Shown here: in pieces, positions 39,500 through 46,069 of the stretch
Numbering within the stretch: position 1 is the first letter of the stretch
Layout: every line of letters begins with the position of its first letter
Source: Providencia alcalifaciens DSM 30120
GTDB taxonomy: Bacteria; Pseudomonadota; Gammaproteobacteria; Enterobacterales; Enterobacteriaceae
Reading direction: 5' to 3'
Length of the DNA: 64,000 nucleotides
Assembly: GCF_000173415.1 (NCBI RefSeq)
Contig: NZ_ABXW01000074.1
Coordinates: forward strand, 38,121-102,120
The notes under the pieces: generated by a model
What the model was told of the DNA's origin: nothing
Databases searched by the model: none
What the model saw: the letters and a program-made list of their open reading frames with translations, nothing else
Made by a program: the position numbers and the translations under genes

Positions 39500-39533
39500 T
39501 TGGTTTGAACACCTGACTAAACACTTGCTGTGT
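39500..39533 (+). repeat. Dispersed 34-35 nt repeat, left copy
   Basis: TTGGTTTGAACACC...AACACTTGCTGTGT. It is nearly repeated at 46243-46277. Confidence 0.6.
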
Positions 39534-39553
39534 TGTTTGTCTTGATGGAATAA

Positions 39554-39581
39554 ATATTAGCAATGCTATTTTTAATGTCAA
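39554..39581 (-). promoter_or_regulatory. Predicted early left promoter pL
   Basis: On the minus strand TTGACA (39581-39576), 16 bp, TAATAT (39559-39554), overlapped by both OL operators. Confidence 0.75.
39558..39568. promoter_or_regulatory. Repressor operator OL, proximal to the leader
   Basis: TAGCAATGCTA, a perfect palindrome with one central base. Confidence 0.75.
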
Positions 39582-39592
39582 TAGCATTGCTA
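39582..39592. promoter_or_regulatory. Repressor operator OL, distal
   Basis: TAGCATTGCTA, centred 24 bp from the other OL site. Confidence 0.75.
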
Positions 39593-39605
39593 ATTATATT
39601 AGACG

Positions 39606-39631
39606 AAAAAAAACCGCATATATATGCGGCT
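39606..39631 (-). terminator. Terminator of the repressor gene
   Basis: The 16-bp palindrome CCGCATATATATGCGG is followed on the minus strand by eight T residues. Confidence 0.85.
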
Positions 39632-39652
39632 TTATTTAATTACTTGATTTTA

Positions 39653-40405
39653 CTAAGCAAAGTCAATCATTTTGATCGGGAGAGATTTTATGACTTTACC
39701 AATAATTTTAAGGTCATGCATTTCTGACTCTTCAATATAAAAGGTTTCATATGCAGAATTATCAGATTTAACAGCTAATTTTTTCCCTTTAACCCTTTGT
39801 AATCTTTTTATAAATAAGGCATTTTCAAAGCTAAACACATAAACACCGTCACCATCAAAGTATTCATTATGAGTATCAACAAAAACAACATCTCTAGGAT
39901 TAATTGCGGGGGACATACTATCACCAGTGATATTAATCATTTCTATACCCTTGAGACTTTTACGACCAAACAATTCAAATACCTTCTCTGACGAAAATTC
40001 AATTGATCTTATGGTGTCTGGAAACTCATTATTCATAAACCCACTAGGTCCAGCTTTTGCGTAGATATCAAGTAACCTTAGCGTATTGTGCTCATTGCGG
40101 GTAATTAAAGGGGAATGCTCAGCAACACTAGCTTGTTTATTAGAACGAACATAGTCTAAAAGCGCCTTTAACTCAGGGTTTATATCTTCTGGTTGTACTT
40201 GCAGAAGAGCCGCAAACTTTAGGGTTGTATCGGTATTCAATGCAGTTCTTCCGTTAAGATATTGACTTACAGCACCTTGCGTGGAAAAGCCTAAAGCCTC
40301 CGCGGCTTTCTCTTGTGTTAAACCGAGAGTATCCCTTTTTGCCTCCCAAATCGTTTTTAGATTATGAGCGGCATTCTTGTCGACATCAGATATTTTTCTA
40401 GTCAT
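39653..40405 (-). CDS. Prophage CI-type repressor with S24 peptidase domain
   Basis: Maintains lysogeny by binding OL and OR; RecA-stimulated self-cleavage leads to induction. The N-terminal XRE helix-turn-helix reads LTQEKAAEALGFSTQGAVSQYLNGRTALN. The cleavage site is AG in IYAKAGPSGF. The LexA-like domain has Ser in GDSMSPAINP and Lys in ALFIKRLQ. The second ATG (40405) aligns better; another lies two codons upstream. No Shine-Dalgarno is seen, so a leaderless pRM transcript is possible, as for lambda cI. Confidence 0.93.
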   Translation of the reverse strand: MTRKISDVDKNAAHNLKTIWEAKRDTLGLTQEKAAEALGFSTQGAVSQYLNGRTALNTDTTLKFAALLQVQPEDINPELKALLDYVRSNKQASVAEHSPLITRNEHNTLRLLDIYAKAGPSGFMNNEFPDTIRSIEFSSEKVFELFGRKSLKGIEMINITGDSMSPAINPRDVVFVDTHNEYFDGDGVYVFSFENALFIKRLQRVKGKKLAVKSDNSAYETFYIEESEMHDLKIIGKVIKSLPIKMIDFA

Positions 40406-40419
40406 AAGCATTAGTTTAT

Positions 40420-40430
40420 TTGTATTGCTA
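40420..40430. promoter_or_regulatory. Repressor operator OR3 (degenerate)
   Basis: TTGTATTGCTA keeps one perfect half-site. It lies closest to the repressor gene. Confidence 0.55.
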
Positions 40431-40442
40431 ATATTTTTCTAA

Positions 40443-40453
40443 TAGCATTGCTA
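40443..40453. promoter_or_regulatory. Repressor operator OR2
   Basis: TAGCATTGCTA, perfect copy, 23 bp from OR3. Confidence 0.75.
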
Positions 40454-40482
40454 TTGATTTATTAAATTAGCATTGCTAATAT
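40454..40482 (+). promoter_or_regulatory. Predicted early right promoter pR
   Basis: TTGATT (40454-40459), 17 bp, TAATAT (40477-40482). OR1 covers the spacer and -10 region. Confidence 0.75.
40468..40478. promoter_or_regulatory. Repressor operator OR1
   Basis: TAGCATTGCTA, perfect copy, 25 bp from OR2. Confidence 0.75.
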
Positions 40483-40508
40483 TGTTGTTATTCAAAAGGA
40501 GATAGCAG

Positions 40509-40757
40509 ATGAATCTAAGTTTATATTTAAAAAATCAGAAGATTAGCCAATCCGAGTTTGCTCGAATGGTTGGCGTTACTCAGGGTTTTGTTAGTCAAGT
40601 AATCGCTGGAAATTATGTCCCAAGAGGGAGAAAAGCCATTGAATGGGCATCCAAGACAAATTGGTTAGTCACTCCCCATGAGTTAAATCCAATTGATTAC
40701 CCTAACCCATACGATGGGTTGCCAAATGAAACTCAAGTATTTCAGGTATCAAGTTAA
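40509..40757 (+). CDS. Cro-like repressor (YdaS/Cro family)
   Basis: 82-residue helix-turn-helix protein, first gene of the right operon. The HTH is QSEFARMVGVTQGFVSQVIAGNYVPRGRKAIEWAS, matching the YdaS/Cro group. It is expected to bind the same operators as the repressor and favour lytic growth. A strong AAGGAG lies upstream of the ATG. It is paired with a YdaT-like gene as in the Rac prophage. Confidence 0.85.
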   Translation: MNLSLYLKNQKISQSEFARMVGVTQGFVSQVIAGNYVPRGRKAIEWASKTNWLVTPHELNPIDYPNPYDGLPNETQVFQVSS

Positions 40758-40786
40758 AAAACTGATTATTCATAATCAATTTTTAG
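40758..40786. repeat. Palindromic element A, right copy
   Basis: ACTGATTA-TTCA-TAATCAATTTTTA right after the cro-like gene. It matches the copy at 34918-34946 except in the loop. It could act as a weak early terminator. Confidence 0.6.
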
Positions 40787-40804
40787 CGACAGGAGACGCA
40801 GCAT

Positions 40805-41260
40805 ATGAACTTTGATATCAACATTGTCCGCACCGAGGTTGAGGACTGGGCAGCAGAAACAGGTCAGGAACATGTAGCAATAGAAATCAGTCGTGCATAT
40901 ATGCGATTAGTTAGAGATAGAACTAACGTGCGCCTACATATGATTGAAGATGAGTACGGTCATGCAGATTGGAAAGCGATTAATAACAATCGACAGCAGA
41001 TATTTCGTTGGCTGCGTGGTGATTCCAACGCATCAATCAGAAAGTTTGCAGAGTTGATGCCGGCGATTGAAATTGCATTACCAGCCACAAGGTTGGCTAG
41101 GATTCGTGGCGACACGATGAATTATCTAACGTCAATTGCGATACAGCGCTTTGCTGAAGCAATGACAGAAATTTTATTAGAGGGTCGTGACATGTCACGC
41201 CAGATTAATAATGCAGTTAATGCGCTTAATGCGATACCACGCCAGACCAGCGTGCACTAA
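40805..41260 (+). CDS. YdaT-like regulator (CII position)
   Basis: 151 residues with the YdaT pattern: SRAYMRLV, NNRQQIFRWLRGDSNASIRKFAELMPAIEIALPATRLARIRGD. In Rac-type prophages YdaT follows YdaS, and published work places such proteins as functional counterparts of CII despite their historic toxin label. AGGAGACGCAGCAT precedes the ATG. It probably helps choose lysis or lysogeny. A 14-bp palindrome also found in the left operon lies inside the gene. Confidence 0.75.
   Translation: MNFDINIVRTEVEDWAAETGQEHVAIEISRAYMRLVRDRTNVRLHMIEDEYGHADWKAINNNRQQIFRWLRGDSNASIRKFAELMPAIEIALPATRLARIRGDTMNYLTSIAIQRFAEAMTEILLEGRDMSRQINNAVNALNAIPRQTSVH
41186..41199. repeat. 14-bp palindrome, copy 2
   Basis: CGTGACATGTCACG within the ydaT-like coding region, identical to 36099-36112. 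Confidence 0.6.
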
Positions 41261-41263
41261 TTC

Positions 41264-41280
41264 AAGAGGCAAGACCAATG
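41264..41280 (+). promoter_or_regulatory. Translation-start cassette, copy 4
   Basis: AAGAGGCAAGACCAATG, start of the 74-residue gene. Confidence 0.75.
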
Positions 41281-41502
41281 CTAAGAACGACAGAAATGAT
41301 TACCTACTGCAATGGTTTTCTATTGAATGGAAAGCCAGCGGACAGAAAACAAATTGAAGATATTTTCGAAGGAAGAAGAGCGGCTGCGCTAAGCGTTTGG
41401 GAACAGTATGAACAACAAAAACAAAAGCTGCTTTCAAAGAAACTCACGCCGGAACAGTACCAGAACGCCTGCCGTGATATAGCTAAAGCGCTGGGGGTGT
41501 GA
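41278..41502 (+). CDS. Phage protein of unknown function (74 aa)
   Basis: Mostly helical: a basic stretch GKPADRKQIEDIFEGRRAAA, then WEQYEQQKQKLLSKKLTPEQYQNACRDIAKALGV. I do not recognise the family. It starts in a GAGGCAAGACCAATG cassette and ends 1 nt before the replication initiator. Confidence 0.7.
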   Translation: MLRTTEMITYCNGFLLNGKPADRKQIEDIFEGRRAAALSVWEQYEQQKQKLLSKKLTPEQYQNACRDIAKALGV

Positions 41503-41503
41503 A

Positions 41504-42355
41504 GTGAGTAATAAAATTCAAGGTTATGTTTGGGATGCTTGCGCAGTTTCTGGCGTTAAAGGTACCAAATTAATGATCATGGTTCGCTTGGCAGACTACT
41601 CGAGTGATGAAGGGGTTAGTTACCCTAGCGTAGAAACGATTAGCCGACAAATTGGGGCTGGTGTCAGCACTATTCGCAGTGCTTGTAACGAGCTTGAACA
41701 AGATGGCTGGTTAGTTAAAAAGATGCGTAGAAATGGAAATAGAAATGCATCAAATTTGTATTTTTTGAATGTTGATAAGTTAGAAAAAATAGCACTTGAG
41801 GAAAATGCAAAATTAAGGAAATTGCGCGAAAAAGCTTCTAAATCTCACCATCCAGAATCTGAACGTTCAGATTCTGACCGTACAGAAAACAATGAAAAAG
41901 TGAGGTTTGACCCTCCAGTTTCTGGCGTTCAAGGTGGTTTTCACCCTCCAGAATCTGGAGGCGATCCATCAGTAAATTCAAAACATGATCCATCAGTAAA
42001 TTCAAAAGAGGATCCATCAGTTCAGGTTGAGCCGAAAAAATCGAAAAAATCATTCGATGCAAAATTGGCGAAACCAAAAAACGTGAGTGACGAAGTTTGG
42101 TCAGATTGGATTAATTTTCGCAAGGAGATTAAAAAACCACTAACAGAAACCATGTGCAAGCAGCAAGCAAAAAAATTAGCGGGATGTTCTGATGCGGATG
42201 CTGTGATTTGTAATTCGATTGCCAATGGTTGGCAGGGAATATTTCCAGAGAAATCCATAACCAAGTTTAACAAACCTAATTCTCATACTGGGTTTGGTGA
42301 CAAGCACTATGAATCTCAGGATCCACACTGGTTTGTGGGAGGTAAAAATGCCTGA
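41504..42355 (+). CDS. O-like phage replication initiator
   Basis: The N-terminal winged helix-turn-helix (GTKLMIMVRLADYSSDEGVSYPSVETISRQIGAGVSTIRSACNELEQDGWL) is typical of phage replication initiators. The middle (about residues 110-175) is low complexity and encoded by DNA repeats that look like origin iterons. The C-terminal domain (SDEVWSDWINFRKEIKKPLTETMCKQQAKKLAG...GWQGIFPE) probably contacts the helicase loader. A GTG start follows a weak ribosome site. It overlaps the DnaC-like gene by 8 nt, as in lambda O/P-type modules. Confidence 0.85.
   Translation: MSNKIQGYVWDACAVSGVKGTKLMIMVRLADYSSDEGVSYPSVETISRQIGAGVSTIRSACNELEQDGWLVKKMRRNGNRNASNLYFLNVDKLEKIALEENAKLRKLREKASKSHHPESERSDSDRTENNEKVRFDPPVSGVQGGFHPPESGGDPSVNSKHDPSVNSKEDPSVQVEPKKSKKSFDAKLAKPKNVSDEVWSDWINFRKEIKKPLTETMCKQQAKKLAGCSDADAVICNSIANGWQGIFPEKSITKFNKPNSHTGFGDKHYESQDPHWFVGGKNA
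41850..42020. repeat. Candidate phage replication origin (iterons)
   Basis: Two repeat classes lie inside the initiator gene. CCAGAATCTG-type elements lie at about 41852, 41868 (inverted), 41913 and 41946 (palindrome CTCCAGAATCTGGAG). GATCCATCAGTAAATTC occurs at 41963 and 41987, with a partial third copy at 42011, at 24-bp spacing. Lambda ori is likewise inside O. Confidence 0.65.
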
Positions 42356-42938
42356 ACAAGATTTATTGGTTAGTGTGAATATTCCTCCGCGTTTTGCTAG
42401 TTCAACCTTTGAAACATTCAAAGCAACTACGCAACCGGCTAAACATAATCTCATGATCTGCAAACAGTACGTAACAACATGGAATGACAGGAAAAATGCA
42501 GGAGAGGGGCTTGTACTTTGCGGAATGCCCGGAACAGGTAAAACCCACCTTGCAGTATCGATCGCTCGTGAGATTGCAGGAGGTCTACAGGAATCGGTAT
42601 TTATCACCACAGCGGCGCGTATCATTCGCGCATTTCGTAGAACGTGGTCAGGAAATTCAGAATTTAGTGAACTGGATGTGCTAGCAAAATATTGTGATCC
42701 CGACCTGTTGATAATTGATGAAATCGGTGTCCAGTACGGTACTGATTCTGAACGAAATATTTTGTTCGAAGTGATTAATGATCGTTACGAAAGTTTATTG
42801 CCGACTATTTTAGTTAGCAATTTACCTTTGAATGAGTTGGAAGAAATGCTTGGTGAACGTGTAGTAGACCGATTATTACAGGGTGGTACCGTGCTTACAT
42901 TCAATTGGGCAACATACCGCAGAGGTAATCACTTATGA
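42348..42938 (+). CDS. DnaC-like helicase loader ATPase
   Basis: AAA+ ATPase expected to load the replicative helicase at the phage origin. Walker A is CGMPGTGKTHLA, Walker B DLLIIDEIGVQ, and sensor 1 LPTILVSNLPL. The ATG at 42348 has GGGAGG upstream and gives 196 residues. It overlaps the initiator gene by 8 nt and the helicase gene by 4 nt. Confidence 0.88.
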   Translation: MPEQDLLVSVNIPPRFASSTFETFKATTQPAKHNLMICKQYVTTWNDRKNAGEGLVLCGMPGTGKTHLAVSIAREIAGGLQESVFITTAARIIRAFRRTWSGNSEFSELDVLAKYCDPDLLIIDEIGVQYGTDSERNILFEVINDRYESLLPTILVSNLPLNELEEMLGERVVDRLLQGGTVLTFNWATYRRGNHL

Positions 42939-44305
42939 TGGATGAGCGCGATTTAGAGGGGGCTGTGATTAGCGGTTTTCTTGCTGGTGGTGCTTCTCAA
43001 GATGCTTATGAAGTATTAGCCACATTACCTGAAGAGGCATTTAGCTCAAGTTATTACCAGCGTGTTTATCGAGAGATAAAAAAACAAGCACTAACGAGTT
43101 CGTTAATTGACCCGTTTTTTATTGCGGATGCTTTAGGTGATAAGGGCGGTTTAGCCAATTTACTGGAGCTTGCCAAATCGCCGGTATGGAAAGCGAATCT
43201 GAAAGGGTACGCATCCAAAGTTCATAGTTACTTCCGTGTTCGCCAAGTCATTCAACTGATGGCTAAATATCAGACCGTTATCACTGAAGCAGGTAACCAT
43301 GAGCAAGCAGAAGAGTTGATTAACCAGTTCGCAAATCAGATTGGTCAGCTCACTGCCGGTAACCAAAACTTGTTACCCGTTCATCTAAATACTCTGATTG
43401 AAGGATATGTTGAAGTCCTCGAGCGTAGAAACTTAGGTGAAGATATTAGTGGAATGATTAAGACGGGCATTGAAGCATTAGATGACAAAATCGGAGGGTT
43501 TAACCCGACTGATTTAGTTTTCATTGGTGGTCGTCCGGGGATGGGGAAAACGGAACTTGCTTTAACCATGATTGAGGGTATGACCCGTGATGGCGGTGGA
43601 GCCTTACTATTTTCCATGGAAATGGCGAATCAACAAATAGCGGAACGCATGATCGCAGGTTCATCACAGTTACCTGTATCAACACTAAGAAAAGGGCAAT
43701 TACATGATGAAGACTGGGCAAGATTGAGTTCAGGCTTAGCGCATTTAATGGATCGAGATATTCACATCATCGATGCTAGTAACTTAACAGTAGAGCAAAT
43801 ATGCGCAATTAGTGAGAACCATAAGCGGCAGTATCCAAACTTAAAAGGGATCTTCGTTGATTATTTAGGTCTCATCAAAAAGCCGAAGGCAGAGCGTAAC
43901 GACTTGGCTATAGCAGCAATTTCAGCCGCATTGAAAGGGTTGGCAAAACGACTTCATACACCGACAATCGCCCTAAGCCAGTTATCGCGTGACGTTGATA
44001 AACGCCCATTAAATCAACGCCGCCCCGTTGCTGCTGATTTACGTGATTCCGGTAGTTTAGAGCAGGATGCAGACTACATCTTATTCACTTACCGCGATGT
44101 GGTTTATAACCCGAACAGCCCAGCTAAAAACTATGCTGAAGTTATTGTGGATAAAAACCGACACGGTGAAACGGGTACCATCTACCAAGAGTTTAAACAC
44201 GGACATTACATGCCAACCGACCAAATTACGGCAACGGAAGTGTCCAGAATGCAACAGCAATCACAGAGTGCTAAACCACGCAAATACGCAGAAAAGGCAT
44301 TTTAA
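42935..44305 (+). CDS. DnaB-like replicative helicase
   Basis: 456-residue SF4 helicase. The N-terminal collar domain is followed by the RecA-like motor: Walker A FIGGRPGMGKTELAL, LLFSMEM, Walker B KGIFVDYLGLI, IALSQLSRDVDKR and RDSGSLEQDADYILF. Phages that encode both a loader and their own DnaB include P22-like types. ATGATGG overlaps the loader stop. Confidence 0.93.
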   Translation: MMDERDLEGAVISGFLAGGASQDAYEVLATLPEEAFSSSYYQRVYREIKKQALTSSLIDPFFIADALGDKGGLANLLELAKSPVWKANLKGYASKVHSYFRVRQVIQLMAKYQTVITEAGNHEQAEELINQFANQIGQLTAGNQNLLPVHLNTLIEGYVEVLERRNLGEDISGMIKTGIEALDDKIGGFNPTDLVFIGGRPGMGKTELALTMIEGMTRDGGGALLFSMEMANQQIAERMIAGSSQLPVSTLRKGQLHDEDWARLSSGLAHLMDRDIHIIDASNLTVEQICAISENHKRQYPNLKGIFVDYLGLIKKPKAERNDLAIAAISAALKGLAKRLHTPTIALSQLSRDVDKRPLNQRRPVAADLRDSGSLEQDADYILFTYRDVVYNPNSPAKNYAEVIVDKNRHGETGTIYQEFKHGHYMPTDQITATEVSRMQQQSQSAKPRKYAEKAF

Positions 44306-44313
44306 AAACTTAT

Positions 44314-44328
44314 TGAGGCAAGACCATG
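44314..44328 (+). promoter_or_regulatory. Translation-start cassette, copy 5 (one base shorter)
   Basis: TGAGGCAAGACCATG lacks one A before the start codon but otherwise keeps the motif. Confidence 0.65.
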
Positions 44329-44499
44329 ACAATTAAAGACCCAATCACCGGCGAATCACTCGTTCGGTGTAACCACCCCATATTACCTGATGATGGTTTG
44401 GATCATACACCATGCCACATTGAGCGTATTCAATCAGCTGCGCGAGCAAGAACTAAGGCGCCATATCAGCAAATTTTGAAACCACAAAAGCCGAGGTAG
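44326..44499 (+). CDS. Small phage protein (57 aa)
   Basis: Starts MTIKDPITGESLVRCNHPILPDD and ends LKPQKPR, with Cys and His in RCNHP and TPCHIER, perhaps a single metal site. It starts from a GAGGCAAGACC-ATG cassette and fills the space between dnaB and the next gene. Function unknown. Confidence 0.65.
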   Translation: MTIKDPITGESLVRCNHPILPDDGLDHTPCHIERIQSAARARTKAPYQQILKPQKPR

Positions 44500-44501
44500 T
44501 T

Positions 44502-44738
44502 ATGTCTGGGCAATCAAGTTACTTGCCTGATGGACTGCCTCACAATCGTGCTTTGTGGTCAGAAGAATATCGCGAACTGGAGCAACTTGATTTATTCGCT
44601 AGCCGGCTAATTCGGCAACTGAAAAATCGAAAAATAAACAGAGAGCGAGTGCTGGTGGAAATCGAAAAGGCGCCAGAGGTACATCGAGAGTTTTTTAGAT
44701 ATAGGTTGAACTATTGGCGTCAATTAATGCAGATATGA
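44502..44738 (+). CDS. Phage protein of unknown function (78 aa)
   Basis: Highly charged helical protein (LEQLDLFASRLIRQLKNRKINRERVLVEIEKAPEVHREFFRYRLNYWRQLM). Found in nin-like regions of lambdoid phages in general layout. No function known to me. GAGG lies upstream of the ATG. Confidence 0.7.
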   Translation: MSGQSSYLPDGLPHNRALWSEEYRELEQLDLFASRLIRQLKNRKINRERVLVEIEKAPEVHREFFRYRLNYWRQLMQI

Positions 44739-44851
44739 AGTATACACACTTGGAAAAACTAAAATTACTCCCATCATATAACTAAACATTTTATAGCGGA
44801 TATAAGACCGTCTTGTCATAAAGTTATTAGATGTAGTTAGTTGGAGTGAAA

Positions 44852-45022
44852 ATGAAAAAATCGGTTTATAAAGCAAGTGGTTTATGGGACGAACAATCTT
44901 TCATAACTCTTTTTGTCGCTTCAAGCGAAAAAGATGTACTTTCAACAATAGCATTTTGGGCAAATCTAAATGGCGCTAGAGTAGATGAGTTATCTATTGA
45001 GCGTTATTGCTCAGTGCATTAA
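44852..45022 (+). CDS. Small phage protein (56 aa)
   Basis: Starts MKKSVYKASGLWDEQSFITLFVAS and ends ELSIERYCSVH. TTGGAGTG lies 4 nt upstream of the ATG. It is on the same strand between early genes, with about 110 nt before it. Function unknown. Confidence 0.6.
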   Translation: MKKSVYKASGLWDEQSFITLFVASSEKDVLSTIAFWANLNGARVDELSIERYCSVH

Positions 45023-45035
45023 CCAGATTGATATG

Positions 45036-45052
45036 AAGAGGCAAGACCAATG
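45036..45052 (+). promoter_or_regulatory. Translation-start cassette, copy 6
   Basis: AAGAGGCAAGACCAATG, start of the 113-residue gene. Confidence 0.75.
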
Positions 45053-45391
45053 GCTAAGTCAGCAGCAGAACGCAAGGCTGCCCAACGCAAACGCCAGCGT
45101 GAAGCTGGCTTTGTTATCCCGCAGTGGCAAGTTGAATCTGAAGAACATGAAATGATTAAGCGTAATTGTGCATTGCGTAAACCAGGACGTGAGCCATATG
45201 ATGAGAATGAGTATATTCAAATGCTCATACGAAATGATGATGCAAGACTTAAGCACAAGATTGAGGAATTATTTAACCGTTGTTGTGGTAAATGTGGTGA
45301 ATGGTTACCAGTGATGGAGTGTTGCCTTGATGGTGATTCTAAGTGCTGGGTAACCAATGGATGGCATGAACTTAAATTAGCGGTAGAATAG
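45050..45391 (+). CDS. Basic-N-terminus phage protein with Cys cluster (113 aa)
   Basis: Begins MAKSAAERKAAQRKRQREAGF, an arginine-rich helix common at the N-terminus of small phage proteins. A central helical part follows, and the C-terminal cysteines RCCGKCGEW and MECCLDG could bind zinc. The basic helix could bind RNA or DNA, so an antitermination or regulatory role is possible but not shown. It starts in a translation cassette. Confidence 0.65.
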   Translation: MAKSAAERKAAQRKRQREAGFVIPQWQVESEEHEMIKRNCALRKPGREPYDENEYIQMLIRNDDARLKHKIEELFNRCCGKCGEWLPVMECCLDGDSKCWVTNGWHELKLAVE

Positions 45392-45418
45392 TATAAATTT
45401 ACTTTATTTGAGGTTTAT

Positions 45419-46069
45419 ATGGATTTCGATTGGATCTCTGCAACCGCTTTAGTTGTTGGTATTGGGTCATTATGCTTAACCTATAAATCAACAACATCAG
45501 CTAAAAGAGCTATTGATACATCAATTTCTTTATATGAAAAGCAAAAAAAAGATTATGAAAAAAAACAAGAAGAAGAAAATAAACGTAAATTAGATGCTAT
45601 AAAAATAATTATTATGGAGGATATTAAGAGTAATTATTTTTTATTTATAAATATTTTAAAGATTATAAAAACCATTTCAGATGGTATTGACGTTAAGTTA
45701 TCAAGTTGCAAATTTAGCGAATATCAGCTTATTAATATGAATTTAATTGATAGCGGTAATATACACCAAGCTGTTTATAAAAAGTCCAACTATTCAGATT
45801 CGCAAAAGTATTTATTTGAACTTATACAGTTAGACTTTGATATTTCAAAGGTTTTTTTAGAAATGAAAATTAGTGGTTCGGTTTATGATAATTTAATTCC
45901 AACGATTATAGTGATGATAGAAGATAATGCAGTTAGCGATAATATTATTCGTAATTATTTACCATTAATTGAGAACTATAAATACGAAATGGAATTACTT
46001 TACGAAATGTGCTCAGATAAAGATACAAGACATTTATCTGATTACATAAATATGTTATCTTCATTGTGA
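45419..46069 (+). CDS. Membrane-anchored coiled-coil protein, probable moron (216 aa)
   Basis: I do not recognise the family. One N-terminal membrane segment (about residues 6-24, WISATALVVGIGSLCLTY) precedes a Lys/Glu-rich coiled coil (about 30-62). A long hydrophobic-helical domain rich in Ile, Asn, Lys and Tyr follows. Its codons are far more AT-rich than those of flanking genes, and it interrupts the early operon just before a non-coding gap. This layout is typical of morons that change the lysogen (superinfection exclusion or anti-phage defence). The function is inferred from position only. Confidence 0.65.
   Translation: MDFDWISATALVVGIGSLCLTYKSTTSAKRAIDTSISLYEKQKKDYEKKQEEENKRKLDAIKIIIMEDIKSNYFLFINILKIIKTISDGIDVKLSSCKFSEYQLINMNLIDSGNIHQAVYKKSNYSDSQKYLFELIQLDFDISKVFLEMKISGSVYDNLIPTIIVMIEDNAVSDNIIRNYLPLIENYKYEMELLYEMCSDKDTRHLSDYINMLSSL

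Larger units (their letters stand above)
39243..39550 (-). other. Structured pL leader
   Basis: About 300 bases transcribed leftward from pL, without an ORF. Hairpins include 39426-39435 with 39478-39487 (10 bp perfect, long loop holding GGAGGAG), 39244-39249 with 39258-39263 (CTAGCG/CGCTAG) and an arm pair CTCGG/CCGAG at 39280-39297. GACCAAA-type motifs recur on the minus strand near 39250, 39285 and 39385. Candidate site of transcription antitermination control. Confidence 0.45.

Noticed and set aside
40509..41260. Toxin-antitoxin system from the YdaS/YdaT resemblance
   Set aside because: The genes sit at the immunity switch with matching operators and pR, so a Cro/CII-like role explains them better.
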